From Chytriomyces cf. hyalinus JEL632 (taxonomy: Eukaryota > Chytridiomycota > Chytridiomycetes > Chytridiales > Chytriomycetaceae), in NCBI GenBank assembly GCA_025435555.1, contig JAIWWG010000078.1, positions 105,104 to 169,103 of the forward strand: DNA of 64,000 nt. The letters are read 5' to 3'. Positions 1-11,133 of this stretch are shown in pieces. Under the pieces are notes generated by a model. The model was not told the DNA's origin. It searched no databases and saw nothing but the letters and a program-made list of their open reading frames with translations. Both the position numbers and the translations under genes were made by a program. How positions within the stretch are numbered: position 1 is the first letter of the stretch; every line of letters starts with the position of its first letter.

Positions 1-2145
1 CTGGAGGATTCACGAGTGGGAGGCGTTCTGTGATTTGTCCAATCGATTTCAGGGGAAGAAGTCACAGACAAATCCATATCCGCGGATCCGTCAGTGGCAG
101 TGCCCTTGCCCTTTTTAACACTTTCCTTTTTCGAATGAGCTTCTCTACGATGAGACAGTTCCTCTGTTATAAAGAGACGCGCAAGGTCAGTTTTGCACAT
201 TTTTGTAGGCGCATAAATCTCGTTCGCAATCATACTTTCGAAAATAGCAAGAGTGTCTGACGATACCACGGCAGAAAGTTCCATTTCACAAAAGTTGACA
301 TCGCAGGACAGAGGCAAGTGGCTCATATATCGGCAGCGTTTACGCAAATCCTGCGGAGATGATGCTTTAGAATACTGCGTTTATCGCGTACCCATTCATT
401 ACCTCGTTCATGGTTGATTCTTGTACACTCAAGACTTGTCCAAAAATAGCATCAGGAAAGTTGGAGTATTCTTTGAATTCCTGTTTCAGAATCTTAATGT
501 CCAGAGGATGGAGGTACATGTGCTGCCCATCATGCGCTTGATAGAAGTAATAAAATTCGGCAGATGGCTGCCCTGTTCGAGAATTAATCTGCTTCGAGTT
601 GGATTCATCTCTTGCATTTGGTCTTTTCGGACTTGAGCTTCGGCCGCGAATACTCGATGCAACAACGGTATCTGCTACTGCGGACGCCTCTGATGGTTTC
701 ATTTCCGCTTCCCTCCTATCTTTCGATATTGCTCTCCCGCCAGCCTTAGTGGGGCTTGACTTTCGACCCCCATATTTAACGGGGGTGTATCCCGGGACCA
801 GATTAACCGAATCAGCTTCATAGTCAATCTCCCAACTTCGCTTATCCACGTCATCCAGTCCGCTTTTTATGATTCCACGCGCAGCTTCGACGTACTTTCT
901 TTCTGCAGCAGTCTGAATCGCCAAATCGGTGTGAAGTTGACTTCCAGTTGACCCAGCTGCGCGAAAAGCTTTTTCTTCTTGAAAAAGTTCCAACAACACT
1001 TGGCCAAGTTCGTTGTAGTCTTTTCTCAGTCGAGAAATGTGCTCTTCTTTTGTACCCAAAAGAAGATGAGCGAATGATTTGTGTTCCGCAATCCAATGTG
1101 GCGGGGCGTTGGTGGAGTGTACAAAAGAAGAATTTGGCAGTGCAATGGTGGAGGTCTGAAAGTAAATTCAGATTTCTGTCGATGAAGCAGCACCGCGACT
1201 CACCAAACTTCGTTTCATCAGCACCATGTGCCCATTGTACCCACTTGTCCATTCTTCCACTCCATGAAAAGTGACGCATCGAGCATCTTTGCTGTACACA
1301 TATTCGAGACACACCGGGCAGGTCCCATAGTCTCCACCTTTAGGGCCAGAATCCAAATAGCGAAGAAGGCAAGGGGAGCAAAAAACGTGACCACATCGAG
1401 TAGAGCGCGGCGCAACCGGTGGTGAGAGACAAATAGGACAAGTTGGATGCTTGTGAACAGGATATGGAATGACTATCTCAAGAATCTGATGCCAAGGAAG
1501 CGGCGAGTCCGGATTTTTCAAGTGAACAGTATACGGTGCCGGCTTGAGAACGAAACGATAGCTGAGTGTCGGTGTCAAAAGGTGCCCTTTTGATGATTTC
1601 TGGGATGATTTAACACTCACTTTGCATTGATGAACTTCTCCTTATTGAAAGTTGGAAGGAGAGAGCTTTTCTTTCGACGCACAATTGTTGCAATAGCTGG
1701 CACTTCACGAACAGGGAAAGAAAAGTTGATGAGGTGGTTCAACGAAATTTCGCCCCGCTTGTTGACTTGGGGAGAATATGAAGCAAATTCAGAAGTATTC
1801 GAAGCATCCAGCTAGACAGATTTCAAGATTAGAACTCGGCGAATCATAGTGGAAAACAGCTTATCGACGAAATACCTGTAATGCCAGCATGTAATCCGGG
1901 TCATTCTTTGACACATAATTTGCACTGGAGGAGGAAGAAGGAAAACTGTCCAGGTACGAAGTACGGCGCGACAGTTCTTTCTTTTCTCGCTGAGATGGTT
2001 TCTTGATCCGTTGCTTATTTGTGCGTGCCGCGGGTGTCTGCAGCGACTGCCGAGAAACGGGCTGCGAAAGCGGCGACTGAGGCACGAGCGACACTGCACT
2101 GGATTGGGTCGACGGCGACGGCGACGGCTGTGGCGGCGGCGGCAT
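1..2145 (-). CDS. RNF10/Mag2-family RING E3 ubiquitin ligase (3' end outside window)
   Basis: Family role: RNF10 and yeast Mag2 mono-ubiquitylate small-subunit ribosomal proteins on stalled initiating ribosomes. Exons read 2145-1876, 1811-1621, 1561-1204, 1155-403 and 350 to the edge. The first in-frame ATG is 2145; the open frame above it begins with GTG. A C3HC4 RING lies at about residues 195-243 (CPICL, CGHVFCSPC, CPVCL). Family signatures flank it: SLNHLINFSF and NANYRFVL before, FYYFYQAHDGQHMYLHPL and EDLRKRCRYMSHLPLSC after. The splice at 402/351 was chosen over a nearer GT because it alone restores this last motif. The N-terminus is Pro/Ser-rich. The C-terminus is missing from the window. 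Confidence 0.9.
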
Positions 2146-2506
2146 CGGCGACTCAGACGGAGTCACGTTTTGGGCGGTGTATATTTGGTAAAAGTGTGAA
2201 TTAAGTTGCTGTAAAATGTGCGTTTATCGTCCAGCACTGTCGGGTTTATTATTTATTTGTCAGCGCAGCTGTGTCACTTACCCACTGACGCACTCCTTTT
2301 TGCATGCGTGAGTCTCCTACTCCGCGGCCAAAAAGGCTCTTACAATCCTGACAAGTCTTTAAACTCAGGTGTGCAAACTCTTCCATGTCACAAGATTGTT
2401 TTCAAGCAAGGGTCAATTCCTAGCAGTGGCCCGTGATCACTTGATCCACCTTTGTAACCCCACCAACACGCACAGCGCACAGTTAACTATGACCCGATTT
2501 AATACA
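2146..2506. other. Intergenic, no gene seen
   Basis: Upstream region of the RNF10-like gene and downstream region of VPS22. Short open frames here are GC-rich shadows or begin without ATG. No repeat or hairpin stands out. Confidence 0.4.
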
Positions 2507-3386
2507 TTATGGGAATTCTGAAAAGAAACTTGCGACCCAGAACTGAGGAGGATGCACTTGTTGATCAGTCCAACACACTCCGTCTTGTAAAAGCCGTGTC
2601 TTGGATGCAGGTTCGCGTTAAGTTGTGGAAGATGTAAATGACTCACGGCACTCACAAGAACTTGCTCAACGCGGTCAACATCCCAAGACAGGGATGCGGC
2701 GGCGCCTGCAACTGTAACATATCCAGTGTCTTGGGCGACTGTCATCACAGTTTCGTAGTCGGTGTTCAGCTCGCGCGGCTGACTCTGAACCATCTTCCGA
2801 CTCCCAAACTTGACAATCTCAAATCCGCTGCCCAAAGTCGCCATTGACTTCACAGCCTGTGCGATATCTTCGTCCGATATTTTCTGTGCTTTGCTGCCGC
2901 GCATTTTTGAAAGATGGCCCTTCAGATCTTGGAGGTCAATTAAACCACCGTTCCGTTCACGAGTGGCCAAGCAGATTTCTGGCAATTGCATCAATAAACT
3001 GCGCGACCAGAACTGAGAAGAAAATACCTGCAATCTGCACAGCAAGTTCGTAATAGAAGTCTCCGACTCCGAGCAGCTCCGCCCAAAAGCCCTTGTTCGC
3101 TGCAGAGCGAGGATAAGCGCCAGAAACGTCACCAATACCTTCACTCACATGCCAGAGGATCAACACCAATACTCGCACACATGTTCTGGAAATGGGCTCT
3201 GAATTGCGGGTTCGAGCGGATCTCGTTCTTGTACTTGATGCTGAACTGCTCCAAGTTTTGCTTAAAGAGTGCAAGTTGTCCCTTCAACTGTTCGAGCTGT
3301 TGCTGGTTCAATTCGTTGCCCACGCGCTCCAGCTGGCTCTTGACAGCGTGCTGGTGCGTGAGGCCTTGGATGCCTCGCTTTCGCAT
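2507..3386 (-). CDS. VPS22: ESCRT-II subunit VPS22/SNF8
   Basis: Endosomal sorting subunit that with VPS25 and VPS36 forms ESCRT-II on late endosomes and recruits ESCRT-III. Four exons (3386-3149, 3099-3028, 2978-2656, 2599-2507) give 241 residues, near the usual 230-260. Signatures: start MRKRGIQG, an N-terminal helical hairpin, IGVDPLASNKGFW across the first splice, [24 protein letters not shown] and the second winged helix with [14 protein letters not shown]. The last exon had to be read in a frame giving [16 protein letters not shown], which matches the family C-terminus; a nearer stop in the retained-intron reading was discarded. The gene is divergent from USB1, 179 nt between start codons. 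Confidence 0.93.
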
Positions 3387-3565
3387 TTATTCGTGAATTT
3401 ATTTTTATTTACACACCCACTGTGCAACCCCCACAAGCGCGAATGTTGTTTGATATCGATGATATGGGCAGAAGCAACAACTGTGCTTTTCAATGTGCGA
3501 AGTGGGGCTGCAAATAAACTGATGGCACCAAGGAGCAAAACTTGAACAAAATTCTGAATAAATCC

Positions 3566-4601
3566 ATGGCTCCGCTCGTCGACTACTCATCGGATTCTGA
3601 TGCCGATTCCGAACTAGATCAGGTGCCTTTACAGCAACCAGGCAAAAGGAGACGTCTTCTTCCGCCGCCGGTTTTACCCGACTCAACCATCAACAAATAC
3701 AAGCAGAAGGGTGACTGGCAATGCGCATAATATGGATGTGCTCAACTCAACCCCTTTATTTTTACAGTTGAGCAACGTCTGCGCATCCAAAACTTTGTGC
3801 CTGGGAACTGGTCAACAGTCGTGCATGTGACAGGTGACCAATCCGCAATCGCACGAAGCGCAATCACGCTCATTCGTTGTCCACTATTCTCCAGTCGAGC
3901 CACCAGAACACATCGCGTTGTTCATTGCGAATGCGTGCGACAAAATGCGCGCTCGATTTCAGACGTTCGAACAAGTCTCACCGCTGCATATCAGCCTGTC
4001 TCGGACAATTTTCCTGAAAGAGTTTCATATTGCGCGGTTTATTCAGCTGCTTAAAACTGGCATTTCTGCCCATTCGAGGTTTCTTATGTTTCTTTCTCGT
4101 GACTTGATTCTGTGCATGTCACTCAACAAACTGTTTAGCTTCGACATTTCTCTTGCAAAATTCAACGCGTACTCCAATGACGATCAGTCAAAGCATTTCT
4201 TGAGCATCGATGTTGGAGCAGGGTCGACGCAGGTGCGAATTTTCTTGTGTCGAAACAGCACAACAAATTCAAACGTTTAGTTTTGCACCAGCTGGAGCAG
4301 CTCACAACAAGCGTTAACTCGGTTGTCAAGCAGTTTTCTGAACCTGAATTTTATAAGGTTTAGTGCTCTGTTTGCATGCCATTTTCCCGAATCCATACTC
4401 ACACATGGTAAAAAGGACCCGAAATTCCATGCAAGTATCGGATACATACTTGACACCGAGACGATGTCCAGTGCATCCACGCATGAAAATGAAATGAAGG
4501 GTATGTTTCAGGACACTGAGATTCCTCAGGACGCGACCTTTTCAATGCACCAAGTCGTGTGCAAAACCGGGAATCAAGTTTTTTGCGTGCCTTTGAAATA
4601 A
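3566..4601 (+). CDS. USB1: U6 snRNA 3'-exonuclease/phosphodiesterase USB1
   Basis: A 2H-phosphoesterase that trims the 3' oligo(U) tail of U6 snRNA and leaves a protective phosphate end in the nucleus. Six exons: 3566-3710, 3768-3833, 3895-4078, 4139-4232, 4292-4357, 4416-4601; 246 residues. Both catalytic HxS motifs are present: HIS at about residues 102-104 and HAS at 190-192. Other family features are the N-terminal LVDYSSDSD stretch, PGNWSTVVHV and the final CKTGNQVFCVPLK. The ATG at 3566 is used because the frame upstream opens with a TTG codon. The fifth exon acceptor (4291) was chosen to keep frame; an earlier AG at 4280 breaks it. Confidence 0.93.
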
Positions 4602-4821
4602 ATGTGCATTCATTTCAAATCCCATCCTGCTTTGTCTTCGCCGCAGTTCAAAGAACTGACAAGATCTTATTCAACCTTAAATTTTGTACGGTGTGTTCCT
4701 CTGCTCCCAAAAAGCTCTTCAACAAACAAAACCCATAGACGAGGCAAGCACCATCAAATAATGAAAGCAATTTGAAAACGTGCTGACTGAAGCAGTCGGA
4801 AAAAAACAAACTTGAGCCCCA

Positions 4822-7800
4822 TTATTGTCGCAGGGAGGTGACGCTGGACTTGACACCCCCCGTTGATAGGCCTGTAACGGTGAATACTGCCTCTCTTGCC
4901 GCTGCTTCCCGCTTTTCCATTTCTGCGGGAGAAACGACATGCGCCAGTTGGACAACCCCGCATGTCCTTAATTTGACCCTGGCAAAAAAATGCGTGTTAC
5001 TTCGCTGCTGAACAAAGAAAAAAAACTTACCAATGCTCCCGATTTGCCTGGAGCGACCCCAAAATGTGTGGAACCTCAATATACTTATTCACAGCCTCAA
5101 AAAGGGGCAACAACACGTAATCCATAAATCCGATCTGACTTGATGGCACGTTAATGTTTTCACGGTCCATGAATGGACTGACTGGCAAGTTCAAGCTTTT
5201 CTCCAAGTCTCCCTGACGCATGAATTCTTCTTGCACGCGTTCGCACCAAGGAAAGTAGATGGGCCATTCTTTGGTGGGGTTGGATACGTCGGCGCACTTC
5301 ATTAGAATTTTGAGGAGGATGACGCGGTCTTCGCGGCATTCTTTGGGATCGAATGTTTGTGCGATCTGAGAATATCGTTGAGTTCGAACTTTTCGCATCA
5401 AGTAAACTCATCTATTAAATACAGGTATTCACCTTATTTTTGAAGGAAGCCAGAAGACCAAAGTGCTGAGATAAGTCTGTTTTGGAAGCAAGCCAGTTTA
5501 AAGCTGTGTATAGCGAGTCAGATGTTGAAGGTTTGAAAAGCACCTGTGGCCAAGACCATTTCAATCACGGTTTCGCGGATGTTTTTGAACTCAGCCCGCG
5601 GTAGCTGGCCCAAAAAGTCCAAATCCGTTCGACTCATGAATGAAAAAGCAGTGGCTAGATGGTGGTTTTCAAGTATGGATTTGTCATTGTACAGGATAGC
5701 TCGAACATCATATGTTGTTGATAAAAAGTTGTTGTTGACGCCAGGATGGTCCACATCTGTGTTGTGTGTGTTTTTCGCGTTCATTTTTCAAACTCGCCGA
5801 GGCGGAGGAAATCTGTACTCACCATGCACAATCGCTGCAATGTAAATGCACAACAGCTCAGTCTCACCGATAATGTTTGAGATTTTATCCAGTTGCGCCA
5901 AGTGTGCGATGCAATGCAGAACATCTGCCGCATGTGCCGCATTATGAACTGCCCGGATGTGATCATGTTATCGAATAGCTCAATCTGATTTGTAGTAAAT
6001 TCAGCAACAGACTCACAAGGTAGGTCCGAGTGATACGCCAACTCAATAGTCGCAATAAACTTCCAAAACTTCTCGTACGGAATGTCAAAGTGACTGAACA
6101 AGTCAGCTCGTTCAAACAAGTAGCCTGTCAGAACACACAGTGGGTGTGAATCTGATGCGTCCACAAAATCAAAAATCCTCCAGTTGTAAATATCGACGGA
6201 CGCAATAATTGGCGCCATGACCGGTGAAGTAACGATTTCGTTGAATTGATCAAACGTCATTGTTGGACCCGTATCCCCCCGCCCACGATTTGAGCTTGAC
6301 CGGGTTACTCGCGAGTTTTGCTGACGCTGTGAGTTTTTCGTGGCGATAATATTGGGTGGCGAGAGCGTAGACTCTGCATTGTGATGCTGCTCATGCGCAA
6401 TGCGTGGCGTACTTGCTGGTTTTGGTGAGTTGCTAAGCGATGATGCGGATATTAAAACGGGTCCTCCGGAAGATGTGGTGGTCGTGCTACCAAGGTCCAC
6501 TTCAACAGAGGGTAATTTATCTTTGTCGCCGCTTGATGTTTCTTTTTTGACGCTGGGTCCTGTGGCTACACTGGATCTTCGTCTGTTATTGCCTGGTCCG
6601 GCTTTTCTGAGGGCTCCTCCAACGCGTTTTCGAGGGGCTATCTCACTGAATAGCCAAGCCTGAAATTGAACCTAAGTTTCAAGCCCATAAAAGAACCAAA
6701 AGAAACTGACGCACCTCCTGTTCGTTGTCCATGAAATCTGTCAACTGGTTTTCCAAATCCGGCGTCAAAATATTCGTGCTCCCCAGTAGCTGAACAACCT
6801 GATCCAGCATAACCAAAATCGCCGGGCTCACTCCCGGGTCAGCCAAAATGGATTTTAAAATCAGCACGCTCTTTTCAAGGGGTGAGTCAAAATCTGCCGC
6901 CTTGTTATTAAACGTCTTTTGCAGGCCCTTCAGCTGCGATGTAAGCTTCGAGTTCATTTTGTGCATTTCTAGTCCATAAACGAATTGGTAACGGGTAAAC
7001 GTTTCCGTTTCTCGCGAGCAGTAGATGATGACAAGTGTTACGAGAAACAGAATGATAAAGTTTTTCGTGACCGACGTGAAGGACATTGGTGATCCAATGG
7101 TCGTAAGTTCCATAACGGTGGAAGTAGAAAGATGGCCAAACATTCCGTAAAATACACACACGCTGATGATTCCAGATATGGCTGCATACGAAAAGCGGAT
7201 CCGTAGCATCGTTATGCAGGCTGTTACAAGGAAGATTTGAAGAGTGGACACGTTCCCAGCGTTAATGTTTGGTTGCACCATGTAAAAGCGCAGATAAATT
7301 CCAATTGTGGAGGTTGTCAAGAAATAAAAGCTGCTGATGCCGTGGAGAAGGCGAGTAAGTAATGCCGGCTTCAGTAGGAGGGATGAAGCCAGGGCAACCA
7401 AAAATGGAAAAAGAATCCCAACAACCAGAAAAATGATATCCTTCGTTAGATCGTACGTGTCACACACTGTATCAGGGTGGCATGAGGAGCTGCGAAGAGG
7501 AATCTCAGCCTGCTATCAAATATACAAGTTGCTGAGAAACTGACCAGAAATTCCAGGTACAAGTTAAATTTGAGAGTTCTAACTCTGAGACTGCCTCACT
7601 CTGAACCCCGGATGCAAAGAAATACGCGTAGTAGCACAGCAAGACGGTTGTGATGACACAAATGTTGAACCGCCACAACGATAGAGTTTTTGCCATGAAG
7701 AATTTTTCGTACTCTCCTTCATGGACGGGATCGATGAAACTCAGTGTGAATATGTTGACGCGTTCGGATTTCGATTTTTCCATGTCATCCGTCATTTCTT

Positions 7801-8310
7801 TGAAACTGGCGCCAGAGTGCGAGAGAGACTGGGTTTTGTAGAATCTGTCCGACAAGGCAATGCTGTTTGTTCGCAGCACTTGCCGCGACTGATCGGGAGG
7901 GGTTCGACCCTTAATTGTGTTTTTGGATGTGGCAATGACTTTCGGATTATGTTATCGTCAGGATTCACCTGAACGAAAATTTGCCAGCGAAACGCTAAAT
8001 GGAACATACCTTCTGCCAAGTGTGAGCTTTTAATGACTGATCCTCGATTCATATTCATATCCGATGTTTCTGACTGCCGAAGTTTCTGGATGTCCGCGTT
8101 ACTTTCCGGCGGAGTTGCAAGCAACGAGTTTCGCCCTCCATTTTCGCGCTTCGTGTGAAGACTCTGAGCAGGACGCAGAGGAGCAGTAGGAGTAATGGCA
8201 CCAATGACTTGCGGCTGCACCAGCCTCACATCCAACGACTTTCTCCTGTCTGAAGCGGACGCCCGTCGGGTTTCCATGACAGGTGAGTCTTTGTACGTAG
8301 TTTGCTGCAT
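4822..8310 (-). CDS. Six-TM 3',5'-cyclic nucleotide phosphodiesterase
   Basis: Class I PDE that hydrolyses cAMP and/or cGMP, here anchored to a membrane. Nine exons (8310-8010, 7938-7545, 7489-6715, 6659-6017, 5948-5823, 5756-5544, 5476-5433, 5365-5031, 4978-4822) give 995 residues. Residues 1-150 are polar. About six hydrophobic spans lie in roughly 200-400 (for example IIFLVVGILFPFLVAL and NFIILFLVTLVIIY). A Ser-rich linker follows, then the catalytic domain at about 640-960 with metal-binding HNAAHAAD (706-713), HDVDHPG (746-752) and CADVSNP (Asp858). No GAF, PAS or rhodopsin domain was seen. The frame stays open upstream to 8541 but starts with TTG, so ATG 8310 is preferred; an extra 5' exon is possible. 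Substrate preference cannot be read. Confidence 0.93.
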
Positions 8311-9625
8311 TTTTTTCAGTGTGATGGGCTGATGGGTGGGTCTCGACCTCGGGAAATTTGACTTGCTGAATCCAATCCAGGTTGATGAAAAGGCTCCGAT
8401 GCACGCGGCGAAGGTTAATGGAGAATTGAGTACTGATGAGGATGTTGAGATTTCGCGTGCGCGTGCAGGTGCTCTGTTGTTAGGGTCGCGGGCTTGCAAA
8501 TCTTGCGGAGTGTTGTTGACAATTTGTTTCCACGCTCTCAAATTTCAAAGGCTGGACTCAAAATCAATGCTACGAACCGTTTGGATTCTTCGGCGGGTCG
8601 GCATTATTAGAACTGTTATCATGGGGTGGTATGTGACACTTGGTTGCCATTTATGAGAACGATCCTGTGAGGGCAATGATTTACATACACTTTACCAAGC
8701 CAGATGATCTTGCGTTGCATATGAAGCAAATGCCGTCTATGCATCGCATTGAGAGCACGCATACCACTGGCAGTAGTTGGCCAGTGTCGGATATCTGGTA
8801 GATGCAGAAGACCGCGACCCTTTCAAGGCAGATTTCAAGCTGATAAGGATCGCGTCATTTAAACCCAGCGCAGCAAGAAGTGATTCTATTTTTACTTTTC
8901 GCACTTTATCTGCTGCAAATAAATGAAGTGAAGATGCCATGATACTGAAGAGGTTAGGGTGGTGTCTCTACTGAGTGCTAGAATTGTACAAGTGGTTATA
9001 ACGTTAAGTTTTGTGGTTTCAGAGTTGAAGCTGCATCTGCGAATGCATTCTCGAACTCGGGAGCCGCTACTGCTGACAGGTCTATAACTGTTCCTTCATC
9101 CTCAAACTCTTGGAATTCGTCCATCTCGCCAGGTATGGAAGAAAGGATACTGAGCGTTGCATGTTTGCGGATCACGCGCATGGATGCGATGAGCATCTTA
9201 GCGCGTCAGAAGAGCCATGGTCACTCGGCGGGTCTGGCCCACTCAAATTGCACGTGCTTGTCTGTTTTCGTGTTAATTTTTGCTTGGCTGCCAAACACAA
9301 TAAAATGCGATCGCATAAAAACGGACAAGGGCCACCCCACCTGCATCGCAAACTGAACAACAAAACTTGATCGCATTTGCGCCCGATCAGATACACTTCA
9401 ACCAAAGCCCCTCGGACCATCCTCGCGACCTCGCCATCTGCAGCCTCAATGCCTGCCCACTCCCGCAAGCAATCTTACGCGTCCCTCTCTGCAAAGCGAG
9501 AATGTCTCTCAGCAGCGTGTCTCACCTTTAGTTTTGTTTTATCCTCATCATGCTCGAACATGGCTGTCAAGGTTCTGTCAGATCCGCGCCGATCGAAGCC
9601 ATCAATGTGAGTGTTTTCTGCAGAC
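8311..9625. other. Gap with unresolved minus-strand coding-like fragments
   Basis: Two minus-strand frames look coding but could not be joined into a gene. One is 8940-8737, starting MASSLHLFAADKVRKVKIES, 67 residues. The other is 9196-8996, with the acidic MDEFQEFEDEGTVIDL, perhaps with an upstream exon from 9468 (MREWAGIEAADGEVARM). I recognise no family. They may be one or two small split genes, the second divergent from the GATA gene. Confidence 0.3.
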
Positions 9626-10396
9626 ATGCACGCCAACACAATTCTAACTCAACCACGGACAAACAGCGCAAGACTAGTTCCATCCGAAGTAAACTCCCGC
9701 AGCAGCCCTGTTTTACCAAATACCTCTCAATTTCCCAGTAGTGCTCCTGGTCAGCCAGTACCCGTCTGCACCGTCCTCGCGTCTTCTGCGCAGCAACATA
9801 CTGGATACACAAACTCCGATACTGCATATGCAAGAAGATTCTCTGTCGCGTCCTCGACCTCAGTTCCAGCATGCATCCGGCTTTCAAGTCCCTCTGACGA
9901 TGAGGACTCCTTCGTTCCCAACAACATGGTCGCCCCACGCCCGTGCATTCCCATTCCTTACAACGCACCCGCAAAAAGCAACCGGTCCCAGAATCTCCAA
10001 AATTCCACATCTTTCACATCAAAAAAACCTGGCATGTGTTTGACTGACGATAGCAGCAGCAGCAGTGACAACGACTCCATTTCTCCACCCACACACACCC
10101 TCAAACACCAACCCAATGCTTCAAAGCAACCTCAACGCACCGTATCTTCGCAGCACCAGAACACCTTCTTAGCCTCAATTGCTCCGCCTAAGCCCGGTGT
10201 CTGCCACTTTTGCCAGTCCTGCAAAACCGGACAATGGCGACGCGGGCCTGGCGGCATGCGAACGCTTTGCAACGCGTGTGGAATCAACTGGTGCAGAAAA
10301 GTGCGCGCTTTTGCTCGAGTGAATGGCGTTTCAATCAGCGAGGCTGAGGAGACTGTCGGTGCTGACGGAGCTTGGTTCAGACGTATCGTGACCTGA
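9626..10396 (+). CDS. GATA-type zinc finger transcription factor
   Basis: Small DNA-binding regulator of 256 residues in one exon. A single GATA finger sits at residues 193-218: C-x2-C-x18-C-x2-C with WRRGPGG, then CGINWCRK and a basic tail. The 18-residue loop differs from the 17-residue loop of animal GATA factors and many fungal ones. The first 190 residues are Ser/Pro/Thr-rich with an acidic serine patch ([10 protein letters not shown]) and no recognisable domain. The frame is open from 9611 with GTG, so the first ATG, 9626, is used. A tiny 5' exon cannot be excluded, because GTGAGT lies just upstream at 9609. Target genes are unknown. Confidence 0.85.
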   Translation: MHANTILTQPRTNSARLVPSEVNSRSSPVLPNTSQFPSSAPGQPVPVCTVLASSAQQHTGYTNSDTAYARRFSVASSTSVPACIRLSSPSDDEDSFVPNNMVAPRPCIPIPYNAPAKSNRSQNLQNSTSFTSKKPGMCLTDDSSSSSDNDSISPPTHTLKHQPNASKQPQRTVSSQHQNTFLASIAPPKPGVCHFCQSCKTGQWRRGPGGMRTLCNACGINWCRKVRAFARVNGVSISEAEETVGADGAWFRRIVT

Positions 10397-11133
10397 CATC
10401 ATGTTTTAGACCTTGCAGTCACAAATGTGCACGCGTATTTAACAATGAGCCGAATCTCTGCTCCCACTCCATTTACCCTTTTCCTCCTCTGTTTTGGACA
10501 CTGCTCAGTTCTTGCTTCTAAATTAATTAAGCTTTTTGCTTCCTATTCTTTCTCCGTTGTAAAGTTATTTATCATCCAGTTTTCATATGTATGAAAGAAA
10601 AGAGTCAAATGTCACTGTCAGCACAAGCAACTTTATCTCCAAAATCCTTGTCTTGTCCCACATCTTCCGAGCCCAGACTTCCCTTCAACAAGCCAAAAAA
10701 ACTTACGGATCGCCCGGTCTGCTGGCTTTCGTTGTGCCCCGCTTGCATTTATTCTGTCCTCAAGATTCGCATCTAAAACGCGTTTTTATGTTCACAACAA
10801 GGGGCATAGGAGCCATTTATCTCGGTTTCCCCAACCATTGCTTTTTGACACGCAGCATGCGACAGCATAGCACAACCTGAGAAAATGGGGAATAATAATA
10901 ACATATCGTCCGATTTAATTTTTTGGAAACAGGATTCTCAAGTTCCTTCTCAAACAGAAGCGTATAAATTAAATCAAGCACAGTGCGAAGAGGGAGGGAA
11001 GAGAAGAGAAGGAGAAGAGAGAAAATAAAAAAGAGACGAGTCTGTGGGTAAGAGAGAGGGAAAAACATTAACTAGCTACAAGCATTATACATGGCACCAT
11101 CCGTCATTCCTAATTTTTTGTGCCGTGTTTAGA
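10397..11133. other. Intergenic between convergent GATA and SET9 genes
   Basis: AT-rich 3' flanks of two convergent genes. A purine-rich GA tract at about 10990-11066 is the only marked composition. No conserved coding frame or RNA gene was recognised. Confidence 0.4.
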
